Assembly (NCBI GenBank): GCA_018223375.1
Contig: JAGTTS010000004.1
Coordinates: 124,001-188,000, forward strand
Source: Clostridiaceae bacterium Marseille-Q3526
GTDB taxonomy: Bacteria > Bacillota > Clostridia > Lachnospirales > Lachnospiraceae
Length of the DNA: 64,000 nt
Direction: 5' to 3'
Position 1 is the first letter of the stretch. The number at the start of each line of letters is the position of its first letter. The translations under genes were made by a program, and so were the position numbers. This document shows, one piece after another, positions 50,516 to 59,228 of the stretch. The notes beneath the pieces are model-generated. The model was given only the letters and a program-made list of their open reading frames with translations. It was not told the origin of the DNA and did not search any database.

Positions 50516-51670
50516 ATGGCAGAAAGTAAGAGAGATTATTACGAGGTCTTAGGCGTTTCCAAGGATGCAGATGACGCCGCCCTCAAAAAAGCATACAGAA
50601 CCCTTGCCAAAAAGTACCATCCCGATGCCAATCCGGGGGACAAGGAGGCGGAGAAGAAGTTTAAGGAAGCATCCGAGGCCTACAGTGTATTAAGCGATCC
50701 GCAGAAGCGCCAGCAGTACGACCAGTTTGGCCATGCCGCTTTCGACGGAGGCGCAGGAGCGGGAGCTGGAGGCTTTGGAGGTTTTGATTTCTCAGGCGCA
50801 GATATGGGAGATATTTTCGGAGACTTTTTCGGAGATATTTTCGGAGGCGGAAGAAGCAGGGGAAGAAGCAATGGCCCTATGAAGGGAGCCAATGTGAGAA
50901 CCAGCATCCGCATTACATTTGAGGAAGCAATTTTCGGCTGTGAGAAAGAGATTGAGCTGGATTTAAAGGAGACATGTGAGAAGTGCCACGGAACAGGCGC
51001 AAAGCCAGGAACACAGCCTCAGACCTGTTCCAAGTGTAATGGAAAAGGTAAAATCATGTATACCCAGCAGTCCTTCTTCGGCCAGGTACAGAACGTACAG
51101 ACCTGTCCGGACTGTCGGGGAACAGGAAAGATTATCAAGGAAAAATGTCCGGACTGCTATGGAACCGGCTATGTGACAAGAAGAAAGAAAATCAAGGTCA
51201 CGATTCCGGCCGGTATTGACAATGGACAGATGTTAAGAGACCGCGGAAACGGAGAGCCGGGCGTAAACGGCGGCGAGAGAGGCGATCTGCTGGTAGAGGT
51301 AATCGTATCCAACCATCCTGTCTTTAAGCGTCAGGATACCAGCATTTACTCTACGGTTCCCATTTCTTTTGCCAAGGCAGCCCTGGGCGGAGCCATCCGT
51401 ATTAAGACGGTGGACGGCGAAGTAGAGTACGAGGTAAAACCGGGAACACAGACCGATACGAGAGTCCGCTTAAAAGGAAAGGGAGTCCCCTCTCTCAGAA
51501 ATAAGAACGTCAGAGGCGATCACTTCGTAACTCTGGTTGTCCAGGTTCCGGAGAAGCTTACCGAGGAGCAGAAAGAGGCGCTTCGCCGCTTCGACGACGC
51601 TATGAACGGAGTTGCACCGGAGGGAAACGAAAAACATAAGAAAAAAGGCCTGTTTGGAGGCAGACTGTAA
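50516..51670 (+). CDS. dnaJ: Chaperone DnaJ (Hsp40)
   Basis: 384 residues, type I DnaJ. J-domain at 1-70 with the HPD motif (KKYHPDANPGD), a Gly/Phe-rich linker, four CxxCxGxG zinc repeats (CEKCHGTG, CSKCNGKG, CPDCRGTG, CPDCYGTG) and the C-terminal peptide-binding domain. It delivers clients to DnaK and stimulates its ATPase. Last gene of the heat-shock operon. Confidence 0.97.
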   Translation: MAESKRDYYEVLGVSKDADDAALKKAYRTLAKKYHPDANPGDKEAEKKFKEASEAYSVLSDPQKRQQYDQFGHAAFDGGAGAGAGGFGGFDFSGADMGDIFGDFFGDIFGGGRSRGRSNGPMKGANVRTSIRITFEEAIFGCEKEIELDLKETCEKCHGTGAKPGTQPQTCSKCNGKGKIMYTQQSFFGQVQNVQTCPDCRGTGKIIKEKCPDCYGTGYVTRRKKIKVTIPAGIDNGQMLRDRGNGEPGVNGGERGDLLVEVIVSNHPVFKRQDTSIYSTVPISFAKAALGGAIRIKTVDGEVEYEVKPGTQTDTRVRLKGKGVPSLRNKNVRGDHFVTLVVQVPEKLTEEQKEALRRFDDAMNGVAPEGNEKHKKKGLFGGRL

Positions 51671-51853
51671 AGTCGGCAGATTCCGCGCAGGTACCGGAAG
51701 ACAGAGGAAAAGCAGTTTTTGCAGAAGAAAGTATGCAGAAGCTGCTTTTTATCGATCAGGCGGGGGCGGATGACAGGAAGGAAGAAGCGCTTCAACTGCC
51801 AGTACAGCAGAAAAGGGATTAAGAAAAACGTAAGAACTGTAAGATTTCGGACA

Positions 51854-51882
51854 TTGACTTACTATATAAAGTCAGCTAGAAT
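51854..51882 (+). promoter_or_regulatory. Promoter of the L,D-transpeptidase gene
   Basis: TTGACT (51854-51859) and TAGAAT (51877-51882) are 17 bases apart, about 80 bases before the start codon. Apart from this, the stretch 51671-51963 shows nothing recognised. Confidence 0.75.
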
Positions 51883-51963
51883 TATACAATGGCCGGGACA
51901 GCGCCAGGAGAAAGGGGCGCTTCAGTAAAACGGTGCAAGGGAAAGAAAGGAAGTTAATTTGGA

Positions 51964-53847
51964 ATGATTGATGGACTGGAGAAGAATGAAAATCTGAAGG
52001 GCAGCCCGCAGACAGGGCGGCCGTCAGAAAACAGTAGTTCAGATAGAGAAGGCCAGGGCAGAAGCCGAGCCAGAGGCAGAAGCAGGCGAAAGGGAACAGC
52101 TGAACCGTCAGGCATGGCGGAAAGAAGAAAGCCTGTTTCCAGGCAGCCCAAGGATCCGGGAGACGGAGGAGGCTTTCACTGGGGCAGAAAGCAGACAGCC
52201 ATTGCGGCGGGAGCTGCTGCGGCAGTTCTTGTGATCGGAGGAATTTCCTATGCAGGCATGAGCAGCCGTTACAGCCGCGTTTTCTTCCCGGGAACGGAGA
52301 TTAACGGGCTGGACGTGGCAGGAAAGACAGCCGCCGAGGCTCAGGAGATGATCGCTGGGGGAATTAACGGCTACGTCCTTACCATTGAGGAGAGAGGGGA
52401 GAAGACAGAGCAGATCTCCCAGAAAGACATTGGGCTCCAGGCGAAATTTGACGGCAGCCTGGAGAAGATTATCGCGTCCCAGAATCCGTTTGCCTGGGGA
52501 CTTCGGGTGTTCAGCCCGGACAGCTACCAGATTCAGACCATGATGGAGTATGATGAGGAAGCGTTTGAGACGGCTTTAAAGGGGCTGGCCTGCTTTGACG
52601 AGGAGACGGCAAAGGAGCCGGAGAACGCCCGCCTGTCAGACTATTCAAAGGAAAACGGATACACGATTGTACCGGAGAAGGAGGGAACGCTGGCAGACTA
52701 TGAGCTTGTGGAGAAGGAAGTTTCCGAGGCAATCTTAAAGCTGGAGACAAACATTTCTCTGGAGGAGCTGGGGGCCTACCAGGAGCCTGAGGTGACGGCG
52801 GACGACGAGACTCTGAAGACGCTCTGTGAAAATATGAACAAGGCAGCAGGCGTGACGATCGCCTACAAATTCGGAGACCAGACAGAAACTCTGTCAGGCG
52901 ACAGGATCCATGAGTGGCTGGTTCCCAATGCCGACGGCAGCGCAGGCGTGGACTCCGGAAAGGTTTCCGCCTATGTAAAGGAGCTGGCGGATAAATACAA
53001 TACAAATCACAAGTCTAAGACATTAAAGACCTCTTATGGAAAGACAGTTACCATTAAGGGCGGCTCCTATGGCTGGAAGATCAACCAGGCTGCGGAGGCG
53101 GACGAGCTGGCGGCGCTGATCCGTTCCGGGGAAAGCCAGAGCGGCAGAGAGCCGGTATACTCCCAGAAGGCGGCCAGCCACGGCGCAAACGACTATGGCG
53201 ATACGTACGTGGAGATTAACCTCACTGCCCAGCACCTGTTCTTCTATAAGGACGGCGCTCTGTTAGTGGAGTCGGATTTTGTATCCGGAAACCTGTCAAA
53301 GGGCTGGGGAACTCCGGCCGGTTCCTTCCCTCTGACGTATAAACAGAGAGACGCTGTGCTGAAAGGGGAAAATTACCGTACGCCAGTGGATTACTGGATG
53401 CCGTTTAACGGAGGGATCGGAATGCACGACGCCACCTGGCGTTCAGAGTTTGGAGGAACGATCTACAAGACAGGGGGCTCCCACGGCTGTATTAACCTGC
53501 CCCACAGCGTAGCAAAGAAGATTTACGAGAATATTTCAGCCGGAATGCCGGTACTCTGCTATAACCTGGAGGGCACGGAAAAACCGTCGGCTCCGGCGAA
53601 ACCGCAGGAGACAGAGCCATCCACCCAGGCTCCGGCGCCGTCAGAACCATCCTCAGAGGCCGCTAAGCCGTCGGAACCGGCGAAACCGTCCCAGGAGGCG
53701 CCGTCAGAACCGTCTAAGGAGCAGGTTCAGCCTACAAAACCGGCAGAGACGCCTGCGCCCACTCAGCCTGAGACCACCGCTCCTGAAGGCCCGGCTGGCC
53801 CGGCCTTCCAGGGAGAAAACAGCGGCCCGGCCGGACCGGGAGCCTAA
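51964..53847 (+). CDS. L,D-transpeptidase with peptidoglycan-binding-like repeats and a Pro-rich tail
   Basis: 627 residues. A charged cytoplasmic N-terminus of about 75 residues, one membrane helix (QTAIAAGAAAAVLVIGGISYAG), two PG-binding-4-like domains, and a YkuD catalytic domain at about 410-530 with GIGMHDATWRSEFGG and the active-site motif SHGCINLPHSV. It makes 3-3 peptidoglycan crosslinks outside the membrane. The last 95 residues repeat PSEPxKPS-like units, a likely wall-spanning or disordered tail. ATG 51964 follows AAGGAAG. Confidence 0.92.
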   Translation: MIDGLEKNENLKGSPQTGRPSENSSSDREGQGRSRARGRSRRKGTAEPSGMAERRKPVSRQPKDPGDGGGFHWGRKQTAIAAGAAAAVLVIGGISYAGMSSRYSRVFFPGTEINGLDVAGKTAAEAQEMIAGGINGYVLTIEERGEKTEQISQKDIGLQAKFDGSLEKIIASQNPFAWGLRVFSPDSYQIQTMMEYDEEAFETALKGLACFDEETAKEPENARLSDYSKENGYTIVPEKEGTLADYELVEKEVSEAILKLETNISLEELGAYQEPEVTADDETLKTLCENMNKAAGVTIAYKFGDQTETLSGDRIHEWLVPNADGSAGVDSGKVSAYVKELADKYNTNHKSKTLKTSYGKTVTIKGGSYGWKINQAAEADELAALIRSGESQSGREPVYSQKAASHGANDYGDTYVEINLTAQHLFFYKDGALLVESDFVSGNLSKGWGTPAGSFPLTYKQRDAVLKGENYRTPVDYWMPFNGGIGMHDATWRSEFGGTIYKTGGSHGCINLPHSVAKKIYENISAGMPVLCYNLEGTEKPSAPAKPQETEPSTQAPAPSEPSSEAAKPSEPAKPSQEAPSEPSKEQVQPTKPAETPAPTQPETTAPEGPAGPAFQGENSGPAGPGA

Positions 53848-53930
53848 ACGGCGCAGAGATTCTGCTGCAGGGCGCAGGGTTCCCGACATATGTGTGGAGA
53901 AAATAAACGGGAAAGAAAGGATTTTAGCTA

Positions 53931-55259
53931 ATGAGATATAGATGGAAGGGGATTTTTCTGGCTGCCGCTGCCGCGTGTCTTCTGACAGGATGTCAGGGGG
54001 CGCAGGATGGGGAGCCAGTTCATAATCCGGTTCCAGAGCAGCAGGAACAGACGAAACATCCAGAGGCAGAGGAGGCGCTGGGCCGCGCGTTGCAGGCGGT
54101 GGAAAGCCAGTTCCCAGACAGAAGGTTTGAGCCTCTGCCGGAGGAGGAGACAGAGAAAGCCGTTTCTTTTTTCAAGGACAGCTACCTGTTTTCGGGCAGG
54201 AAGTCCGAGGACGGCTACAGCTATATTTTAGGTATTTGTCTTATAAAAGAAAATCCTCTGGAGGGGCTGACCTGCGGAAAGGACTGGAGCGGAGCAGGCT
54301 ACAGCGCCAGTCAGTTTCATAATGGACAGTTCCTTCTTCTGGAAAAAGGAGATACGTCCTCAGGGATTTCCAGCCTGTCCGCTGCACTGGAGGAGGGAAT
54401 GGAGGGAATTTTCTATCTGGAGGAGGCGGAGAAAAGAGGCGCGTTTCTGGTTCCGCCTCAGGAAGAGGGATTTTGGAAAACCTATTCTATCCAGAACGGG
54501 AAGCTTTACGCAGAACTTGTCAGGGAGGAGACTGCGCCTGAAGCGCAGGGATTTTCTCCTGAATTTCTGGAGGAGAACGGGGCTGTTGTAAAAGCGGAGC
54601 TTTCCGGAACATTTGAAAACGGCGAAAGGACGGAAAGCCTTGGAAACAGGGAGGATCTGGAGAAGCTTGGAGCGCTGCTGTCAGAGGCAGAGAAAGAGGA
54701 GCTTCCTATGAACGAATATTTTCCGGGAAAGCTGACGCTCACCATGGAATCCGAAGAGACGAAAGAGCTGTGGCTGTCCTTTCCGGATTCGGAGGGAAGT
54801 ATTCCGGAGCTTGCGGCAGGAGGTTCCTCCTTCTACACCTGGGACGGGGAGCAGAGTGAAGCGGTTTGGAGACTGTTTGGAACGGTTTACGGCTTTGGAG
54901 CGTATGGAGAACAGATCTGGATGGAGATGGATCCCAGGCAGGTGACGGCGGAGGATTCAGAGCTGTCTTTTATTCTCCACAATGATACAGGCAGAAGCAT
55001 TCAGTACATTCTCTCTCCGGCCATTGAGAAAAAGACAGAGAAGGATGGAAAGGAGAGCTGGGAACAGGTGGAAAGCCTGGCGGGTTTCTGCGGCTATCTG
55101 ACGGAGCTTTCGGAGGAATCTGTCCGTCTGGCCGTGCCATGGAAGGGCAGCTTCGCCCCTGACGGTCCTGGAACCTACCGCTTGAGAATTCAGGTGCTCT
55201 CTGAGGAGGAGCTTCGTTTTGGCGTGGAGGCAGAATTCGAGGTAGCAGATCATGGATAA
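53931..55259 (+). CDS. Lipoprotein with a C-terminal Ig-like region
   Basis: 442 residues. Signal peptide with lipobox LLTGC, cleavage before Cys 22. The mature part is acidic and mostly not recognised; the C-terminal 110 residues look like a strand-rich Ig-like domain (LSFILHNDTGRSIQYILSPA, PGTYRLRIQVLSEEELRFGV). Anchored on the outer face of the membrane. It overlaps the next small membrane gene by eight bases, so they probably act together. Upstream is the L,D-transpeptidase, suggesting an envelope role. Confidence 0.75.
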   Translation: MRYRWKGIFLAAAAACLLTGCQGAQDGEPVHNPVPEQQEQTKHPEAEEALGRALQAVESQFPDRRFEPLPEEETEKAVSFFKDSYLFSGRKSEDGYSYILGICLIKENPLEGLTCGKDWSGAGYSASQFHNGQFLLLEKGDTSSGISSLSAALEEGMEGIFYLEEAEKRGAFLVPPQEEGFWKTYSIQNGKLYAELVREETAPEAQGFSPEFLEENGAVVKAELSGTFENGERTESLGNREDLEKLGALLSEAEKEELPMNEYFPGKLTLTMESEETKELWLSFPDSEGSIPELAAGGSSFYTWDGEQSEAVWRLFGTVYGFGAYGEQIWMEMDPRQVTAEDSELSFILHNDTGRSIQYILSPAIEKKTEKDGKESWEQVESLAGFCGYLTELSEESVRLAVPWKGSFAPDGPGTYRLRIQVLSEEELRFGVEAEFEVADHG

Positions 55260-55563
55260 GGTTCTGCTTTTTGTGCTGACAGCAGGCGTATTAGGAGCGG
55301 CTGCAGCAGTTTCAGCCTCCATATACTTCCTTATAAAGAGAAAGCGGTTTTGGCGGAGGGCTCTCACAGCAGCCATGCTGGCAGAGCTGGCGGCTTCGTC
55401 TGGAGCTATGGGACTTACCTGGTTCTGCATTCTGATGGAGGACTTTGAAAGGCTGAACCAGATGATTTCCGTTGTATCCCTTACCGTGGCGGGAGAGTCG
55501 ATTCTGGTCATCGGTCTGTGGGGAATCGGGAAAATCTGGGAGAGACGGTGGGACGGTGAATAA
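55252..55563 (+). CDS. Small membrane protein coupled to the lipoprotein
   Basis: 103 residues with three predicted helices (about 4-24, 35-60, 72-92). The start overlaps the end of the lipoprotein gene, implying coupled translation. No family recognised. It may hold or place the lipoprotein. Confidence 0.65.
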   Translation: MDKVLLFVLTAGVLGAAAAVSASIYFLIKRKRFWRRALTAAMLAELAASSGAMGLTWFCILMEDFERLNQMISVVSLTVAGESILVIGLWGIGKIWERRWDGE

Positions 55564-55590
55564 AACAGAAGAAAAACAGTGAAAAACTGA

Positions 55591-55619
55591 TTTACAACCA
55601 GAAAATCATGTGCTATACT
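55591..55619 (+). promoter_or_regulatory. Promoter of rpsO
   Basis: TTTACA (55591-55596) and TATACT (55614-55619) are 17 bases apart. The following leader of about 90 bases contains a GCGCCGGCGC palindrome at about 55634-55643 and could hold the S15 autoregulatory structure, which was not worked out. Confidence 0.8.
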
Positions 55620-55716
55620 CTATGACGTACAAACGCGCCGGCGCTCAGCTTTTTGAGTTCCTGACAGAAGCTTGGTGCACGGTAAGAATTATTTTTATTA
55701 TAAGGAGGAAATCACC

Positions 55717-55983
55717 ATGATTTCAAAGGAGAAAAAGTCTGCTATTATCGCTGAGTACGGAAGAAAGCCTGGAGATACAGGTTCACCGGAGGTTCAGATT
55801 GCTATCTTAACAGCAAGAATCACAGAGCTCACAGAGCACTTAAAGGCAAACCAGAAGGATCATCACTCCAGACGCGGTCTGTTAAAGATGGTTGGTCAGA
55901 GACGCGGTCTCTTAGACTACTTAAAGAAGACAGATCTGGAAGGATACCGTGCTTTAATCGAGAAGTTAGGCATCAGAAAGTAA
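55717..55983 (+). CDS. rpsO: 30S ribosomal protein S15
   Basis: 88 residues, normal length. ISKEKKSAIIAEYGRKPGDT, HLKANQKDHHSRRGLLKMVG and RRGLLDYLKKTD are standard S15 sequence. It binds the central domain of 16S rRNA. ATG 55717 follows AAGGAGG; an upstream in-frame start at 55672 is not needed. Own promoter and terminator, with pnp downstream as in many bacteria. Confidence 0.98.
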   Translation: MISKEKKSAIIAEYGRKPGDTGSPEVQIAILTARITELTEHLKANQKDHHSRRGLLKMVGQRRGLLDYLKKTDLEGYRALIEKLGIRK

Positions 55984-55992
55984 TGAATGACA

Positions 55993-56022
55993 TTAGGGTG
56001 GAGAAATCCACCCTAATTATTT
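55993..56022 (+). terminator. Terminator after rpsO
   Basis: TTAGGGTGGA and TCCACCCTAA form a perfect 10-bp stem around GAAA, followed by TTATTT. Read-through could still feed pnp, for which no separate promoter was recognised in 56023-56262. Confidence 0.85.
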
Positions 56023-56262
56023 ACGTTCATCAGGAAACATCGTTTCCGGCAGAAGACAACAGATGCTGTGGAAGACGTGATCCGAGACCGCTGATGTAGG
56101 CACAGGAGGAGAGCCGGGAAGGCTTTTGATATCCGGCAGATTCTGCGCCCAGATCAGTAGTTTCGGATACTTCCGCAGGTTCCCTCTGCCATTTGGCAGG
56201 CAGGGAGAGGAAACAGGAGACAACAGTTTTTGAACAAGGAAATTTGAAAAGGAGACCTTTCT

Positions 56263-58371
56263 ATGTATAAGAGTTTTTCAATGGAGCTGGCCGGCAGAAC
56301 ACTGACAGTAGACGTCGGCAGAGTGGCAGCCCAGGCAAATGGCGCTGCGTTTATGCATTATGGAGATACCACGGTTCTGTCCACAGCGACAGCTTCCGAT
56401 AAGCCGAGAGACGGCATTGATTTCTTCCCGTTAAGCGTAGAGTTTGAGGAGAAGATGTACGCAGTTGGAAAGATTCCGGGAGGATTTAATAAGAGAGAGG
56501 GAAAGGCGTCTGAGAACGCAGTTCTGACTGCCCGCGTCATTGACCGCCCGATGCGTCCTCTGTTCCCGAAGGATTACAGAAACGACGTTACCTTAAACAA
56601 CCTGGTTCTGTCCGTTGATCCGGAGTGCAGCCCGGAGTACACAGCTATGCTGGGCTCTGCCATTGCAACCTGCATCTCTGACATTCCGTTTGACGGTCCC
56701 TGTGCGACCACACAGATCGGCATGATCGACGGAGAGTTTATTGTGAACCCGACTGCAGCCCAGAGAAAGATTTCCGACATGGCTCTGACAGTGGCTTCCA
56801 CCAGAGAGAAGGTTATCATGATTGAGGCCGGAGCGAAAGAGGTTCCTGAGGATGTGATGATTCAGGCTATCTTTAAGGCTCATGAGGTAAACCAGGATAT
56901 TATTAAATTTATTGATACAATCGTAGCTGAGTGCGGAAAAGAGAAGCATTCTTACGAGAGCTGCGCAGTTCCGGAGGAATTATTTGCAGCAATCAAGGAG
57001 ATTGTACCCCAGGAAGAGATGGAGGCGGCAGTCTTCACAGACGAGAAGCAGAAGAGAGAAGAGAACATCAAGGCTATCACAGAGCGTCTGGAGGAGGCTT
57101 TTGCAGAGAACGAGGAGTGGCTGGCAGTCCTCGGCGAGGCAGTTTACCAGTACCAGAAGAAGACAGTCAGAAAGATGATCTTAAAGGATCACAAGCGTCC
57201 TGACGGCCGCGGCATCACAGAGATCCGTCCTCTGGCAGCTGAGATCGACATTGTGCCGAGAGTTCACGGCTCTGGTATGTTCACCCGCGGACAGACTCAG
57301 ATTTTAAACGTATGTACGCTGGCTCCTCTGTCTGAGGCTCAGAAGATCGACGGTCTGGATGAGAACGAGACAAGCAAGAGATACATGCACCACTATAACT
57401 TCCCGTCCTACTCCGTAGGAGAGACAAAGCCGTCCAGAGGACCGGGACGCCGCGAGATCGGCCACGGCGCTCTGGCTGAGAAGGCCTTAATTCCAGTGCT
57501 TCCAAGCGAGGAGGAGTTCCCATACGCAATCCGTACTGTTTCTGAGACAATGGAGTCCAACGGATCTACTTCTCAGGCCAGCATCTGTGCTTCCACCCTG
57601 TCTCTGATGGCGGCAGGCGTTCCGATCAAGGCTCCGGTAGCTGGAATTTCCTGCGGCCTTGTAACTGGAGACACAGACGACGATTACATTGTACTGACAG
57701 ATATCCAGGGCTTAGAGGACTTCTTCGGAGACATGGATTTCAAGGTAGGCGGAACTCACAAGGGAATCACCTCCATTCAGATGGATATTAAGATTCACGG
57801 TCTGACAAGACCAATCATCGAGGAGGCTATCGCCAAGACGAGAGAGGCCAGACTTTACATCCTGGATGAGATTATGAAACCAGTTATTGCAGAGCCTAGA
57901 AAAGAGGTAGGCGAGTTCGCTCCGAAGATCGAGCAGATCACCATTGATCCTCAGAAGATTGGCGATGTAGTAGGAAAGCAGGGCAAGGTGATCAACAAGA
58001 TCATCGAGCAGACAGGCGTGAAGATTGACATCAGCGACGACGGAAGCGTTTCCGTCTGCGGCACAGATAAGGCTATGATTGACAAGGCCATTTCTATTAT
58101 TAAGAGCATTGTCACAGAGATTGAGCCGGGACAGATTCTGACAGGAACGGTTGTCCGCATTATGAATTTCGGTGCTTTTGTGGAGCTGGCTCCCAATAAG
58201 GACGGCATGATCCACATTTCCAAGCTTTCTGATAAGAGAGTGGCGAAGGTGGAGGATGTGGTAAATATCGGAGACGAGGTTACGGTAAAGGTTATCGAGG
58301 TTGACAAGATGGGCCGCATTAACCTGAGCATGAAACCGGGCGATCTGAATCAGGAAGCTCATAAAGAGTAG
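56263..58371 (+). CDS. pnp: Polyribonucleotide nucleotidyltransferase (PNPase)
   Basis: 702 residues. Two RNase PH domains (the second with RRPDGRG-like HKRPDGRGITEIRPLA and GDTDDDYIVLTD), a KH domain (VVGKQGKVINKIIEQTGVKI) and a C-terminal S1 domain (GTVVRIMNFGAFVELAPNKD). Degrades RNA from the 3-prime end with phosphate, in the RNA degradosome. AAGGAG precedes the ATG. Full length. Confidence 0.98.
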   Translation: MYKSFSMELAGRTLTVDVGRVAAQANGAAFMHYGDTTVLSTATASDKPRDGIDFFPLSVEFEEKMYAVGKIPGGFNKREGKASENAVLTARVIDRPMRPLFPKDYRNDVTLNNLVLSVDPECSPEYTAMLGSAIATCISDIPFDGPCATTQIGMIDGEFIVNPTAAQRKISDMALTVASTREKVIMIEAGAKEVPEDVMIQAIFKAHEVNQDIIKFIDTIVAECGKEKHSYESCAVPEELFAAIKEIVPQEEMEAAVFTDEKQKREENIKAITERLEEAFAENEEWLAVLGEAVYQYQKKTVRKMILKDHKRPDGRGITEIRPLAAEIDIVPRVHGSGMFTRGQTQILNVCTLAPLSEAQKIDGLDENETSKRYMHHYNFPSYSVGETKPSRGPGRREIGHGALAEKALIPVLPSEEEFPYAIRTVSETMESNGSTSQASICASTLSLMAAGVPIKAPVAGISCGLVTGDTDDDYIVLTDIQGLEDFFGDMDFKVGGTHKGITSIQMDIKIHGLTRPIIEEAIAKTREARLYILDEIMKPVIAEPRKEVGEFAPKIEQITIDPQKIGDVVGKQGKVINKIIEQTGVKIDISDDGSVSVCGTDKAMIDKAISIIKSIVTEIEPGQILTGTVVRIMNFGAFVELAPNKDGMIHISKLSDKRVAKVEDVVNIGDEVTVKVIEVDKMGRINLSMKPGDLNQEAHKE

Positions 58372-58379
58372 TCTTGACA

Positions 58380-58424
58380 GGGCTGCTGTAAAACAGAAAG
58401 ACAGTTTTACAGCGGCCCTTTTTT
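58380..58424 (+). terminator. Terminator after pnp
   Basis: GGGCTGCTGTAAAAC and GTTTTACAGCGGCCC pair over 15 bp with one G-T, followed by six T's. Confidence 0.92.
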
Positions 58425-58440
58425 AAATAGGAGGACAGGT

Positions 58441-59118
58441 ATGCTGGAAGTATCGGGAATCTACAAAAAATTTAAGAAACGCCAGATTTTAAATGGGGCG
58501 TCATTTACGGCGGCTCCAGGACAGTGCGTAGGCATTGCCGGGGGCAACGGATGCGGGAAAACGACGCTTTTATCAATTCTGGCGGGGGTGAGCCGGCCGG
58601 ATCAGGGAAGTATCCGCTTCGACGGGGAAGAGGCTGTGGGAAGGCGTTCTGTCTTTGAGAAAAGGGCGGCCTATGTTCCCCAGGAAAATCCGCTGATTCC
58701 AGAGCTGACGGCCAGAGACAATTTTGCCCTCTGGTACAAGGGAGACAAAAAGAAAATGGAGAGGGATCTGGAACAGGGAGTGGCCAAGACATTGGGGATC
58801 TCCCAGTTTTTAGACGTTCCGGCTGGAAAGCTGTCAGGCGGCCAGAAAAAACGTCTCAGCATTGCGGCGGCCCTCTCCAATCAGGCGTCGCTTCTGATTA
58901 TGGACGAGCCGGGAGCGGCCCTTGATCTGGGGGCGAAGGAGGAGATTCTTCACTACATTCACACCTTTACACAGGGGGGAGGAACGGTGATCCTCACCTC
59001 CCATGAGATGCCTGAGCTTCAGGCCTGCAGCGCGCTGTATATTTTAAAACAGGGAGTGCTGATTCCTGAAAACATAGAAAATGGGGTGGAACCGGAAAAA
59101 CTGATTGGTAAATTCTGA
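58441..59118 (+). CDS. ABC transporter ATP-binding protein
   Basis: 225 residues. Walker A GGNGCGKTT, Q-loop YVPQENPLI, signature LSGGQKKR, Walker B LLIMDEPG and the switch His in TSHEMPE. It powers the permeases encoded at 61125 and 62329. The Walker B glutamate is followed by Gly-Ala (DEPGAALD) rather than the usual Thr-Ser. AGGAGG precedes the ATG. Confidence 0.92.
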   Translation: MLEVSGIYKKFKKRQILNGASFTAAPGQCVGIAGGNGCGKTTLLSILAGVSRPDQGSIRFDGEEAVGRRSVFEKRAAYVPQENPLIPELTARDNFALWYKGDKKKMERDLEQGVAKTLGISQFLDVPAGKLSGGQKKRLSIAAALSNQASLLIMDEPGAALDLGAKEEILHYIHTFTQGGGTVILTSHEMPELQACSALYILKQGVLIPENIENGVEPEKLIGKF

Positions 59119-59167
59119 CAAAATCAGTCAAAATTCTTAAAGATTCTTTACAAAATTGCCTAATCTG

Positions 59168-59196
59168 ATGACGAAATTGGGAAAATATGTTAGAAT
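59168..59196 (+). promoter_or_regulatory. Possible promoter of the zinc-ribbon gene
   Basis: ATGACG (59168-59173) and TAGAAT (59191-59196) are 17 bases apart, 33 bases before the start codon. The -35 matches the consensus at four of six positions. Confidence 0.5.
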
Positions 59197-59228
59197 AAAC
59201 TTCATCTAAACAAGAGGAGGAAAACGGT

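Noticed and set aside
51719..51928. 69-codon ORF after dnaJ
   Set aside because: Basic, low-complexity translation without a binding site; it overlaps the promoter of the next gene.
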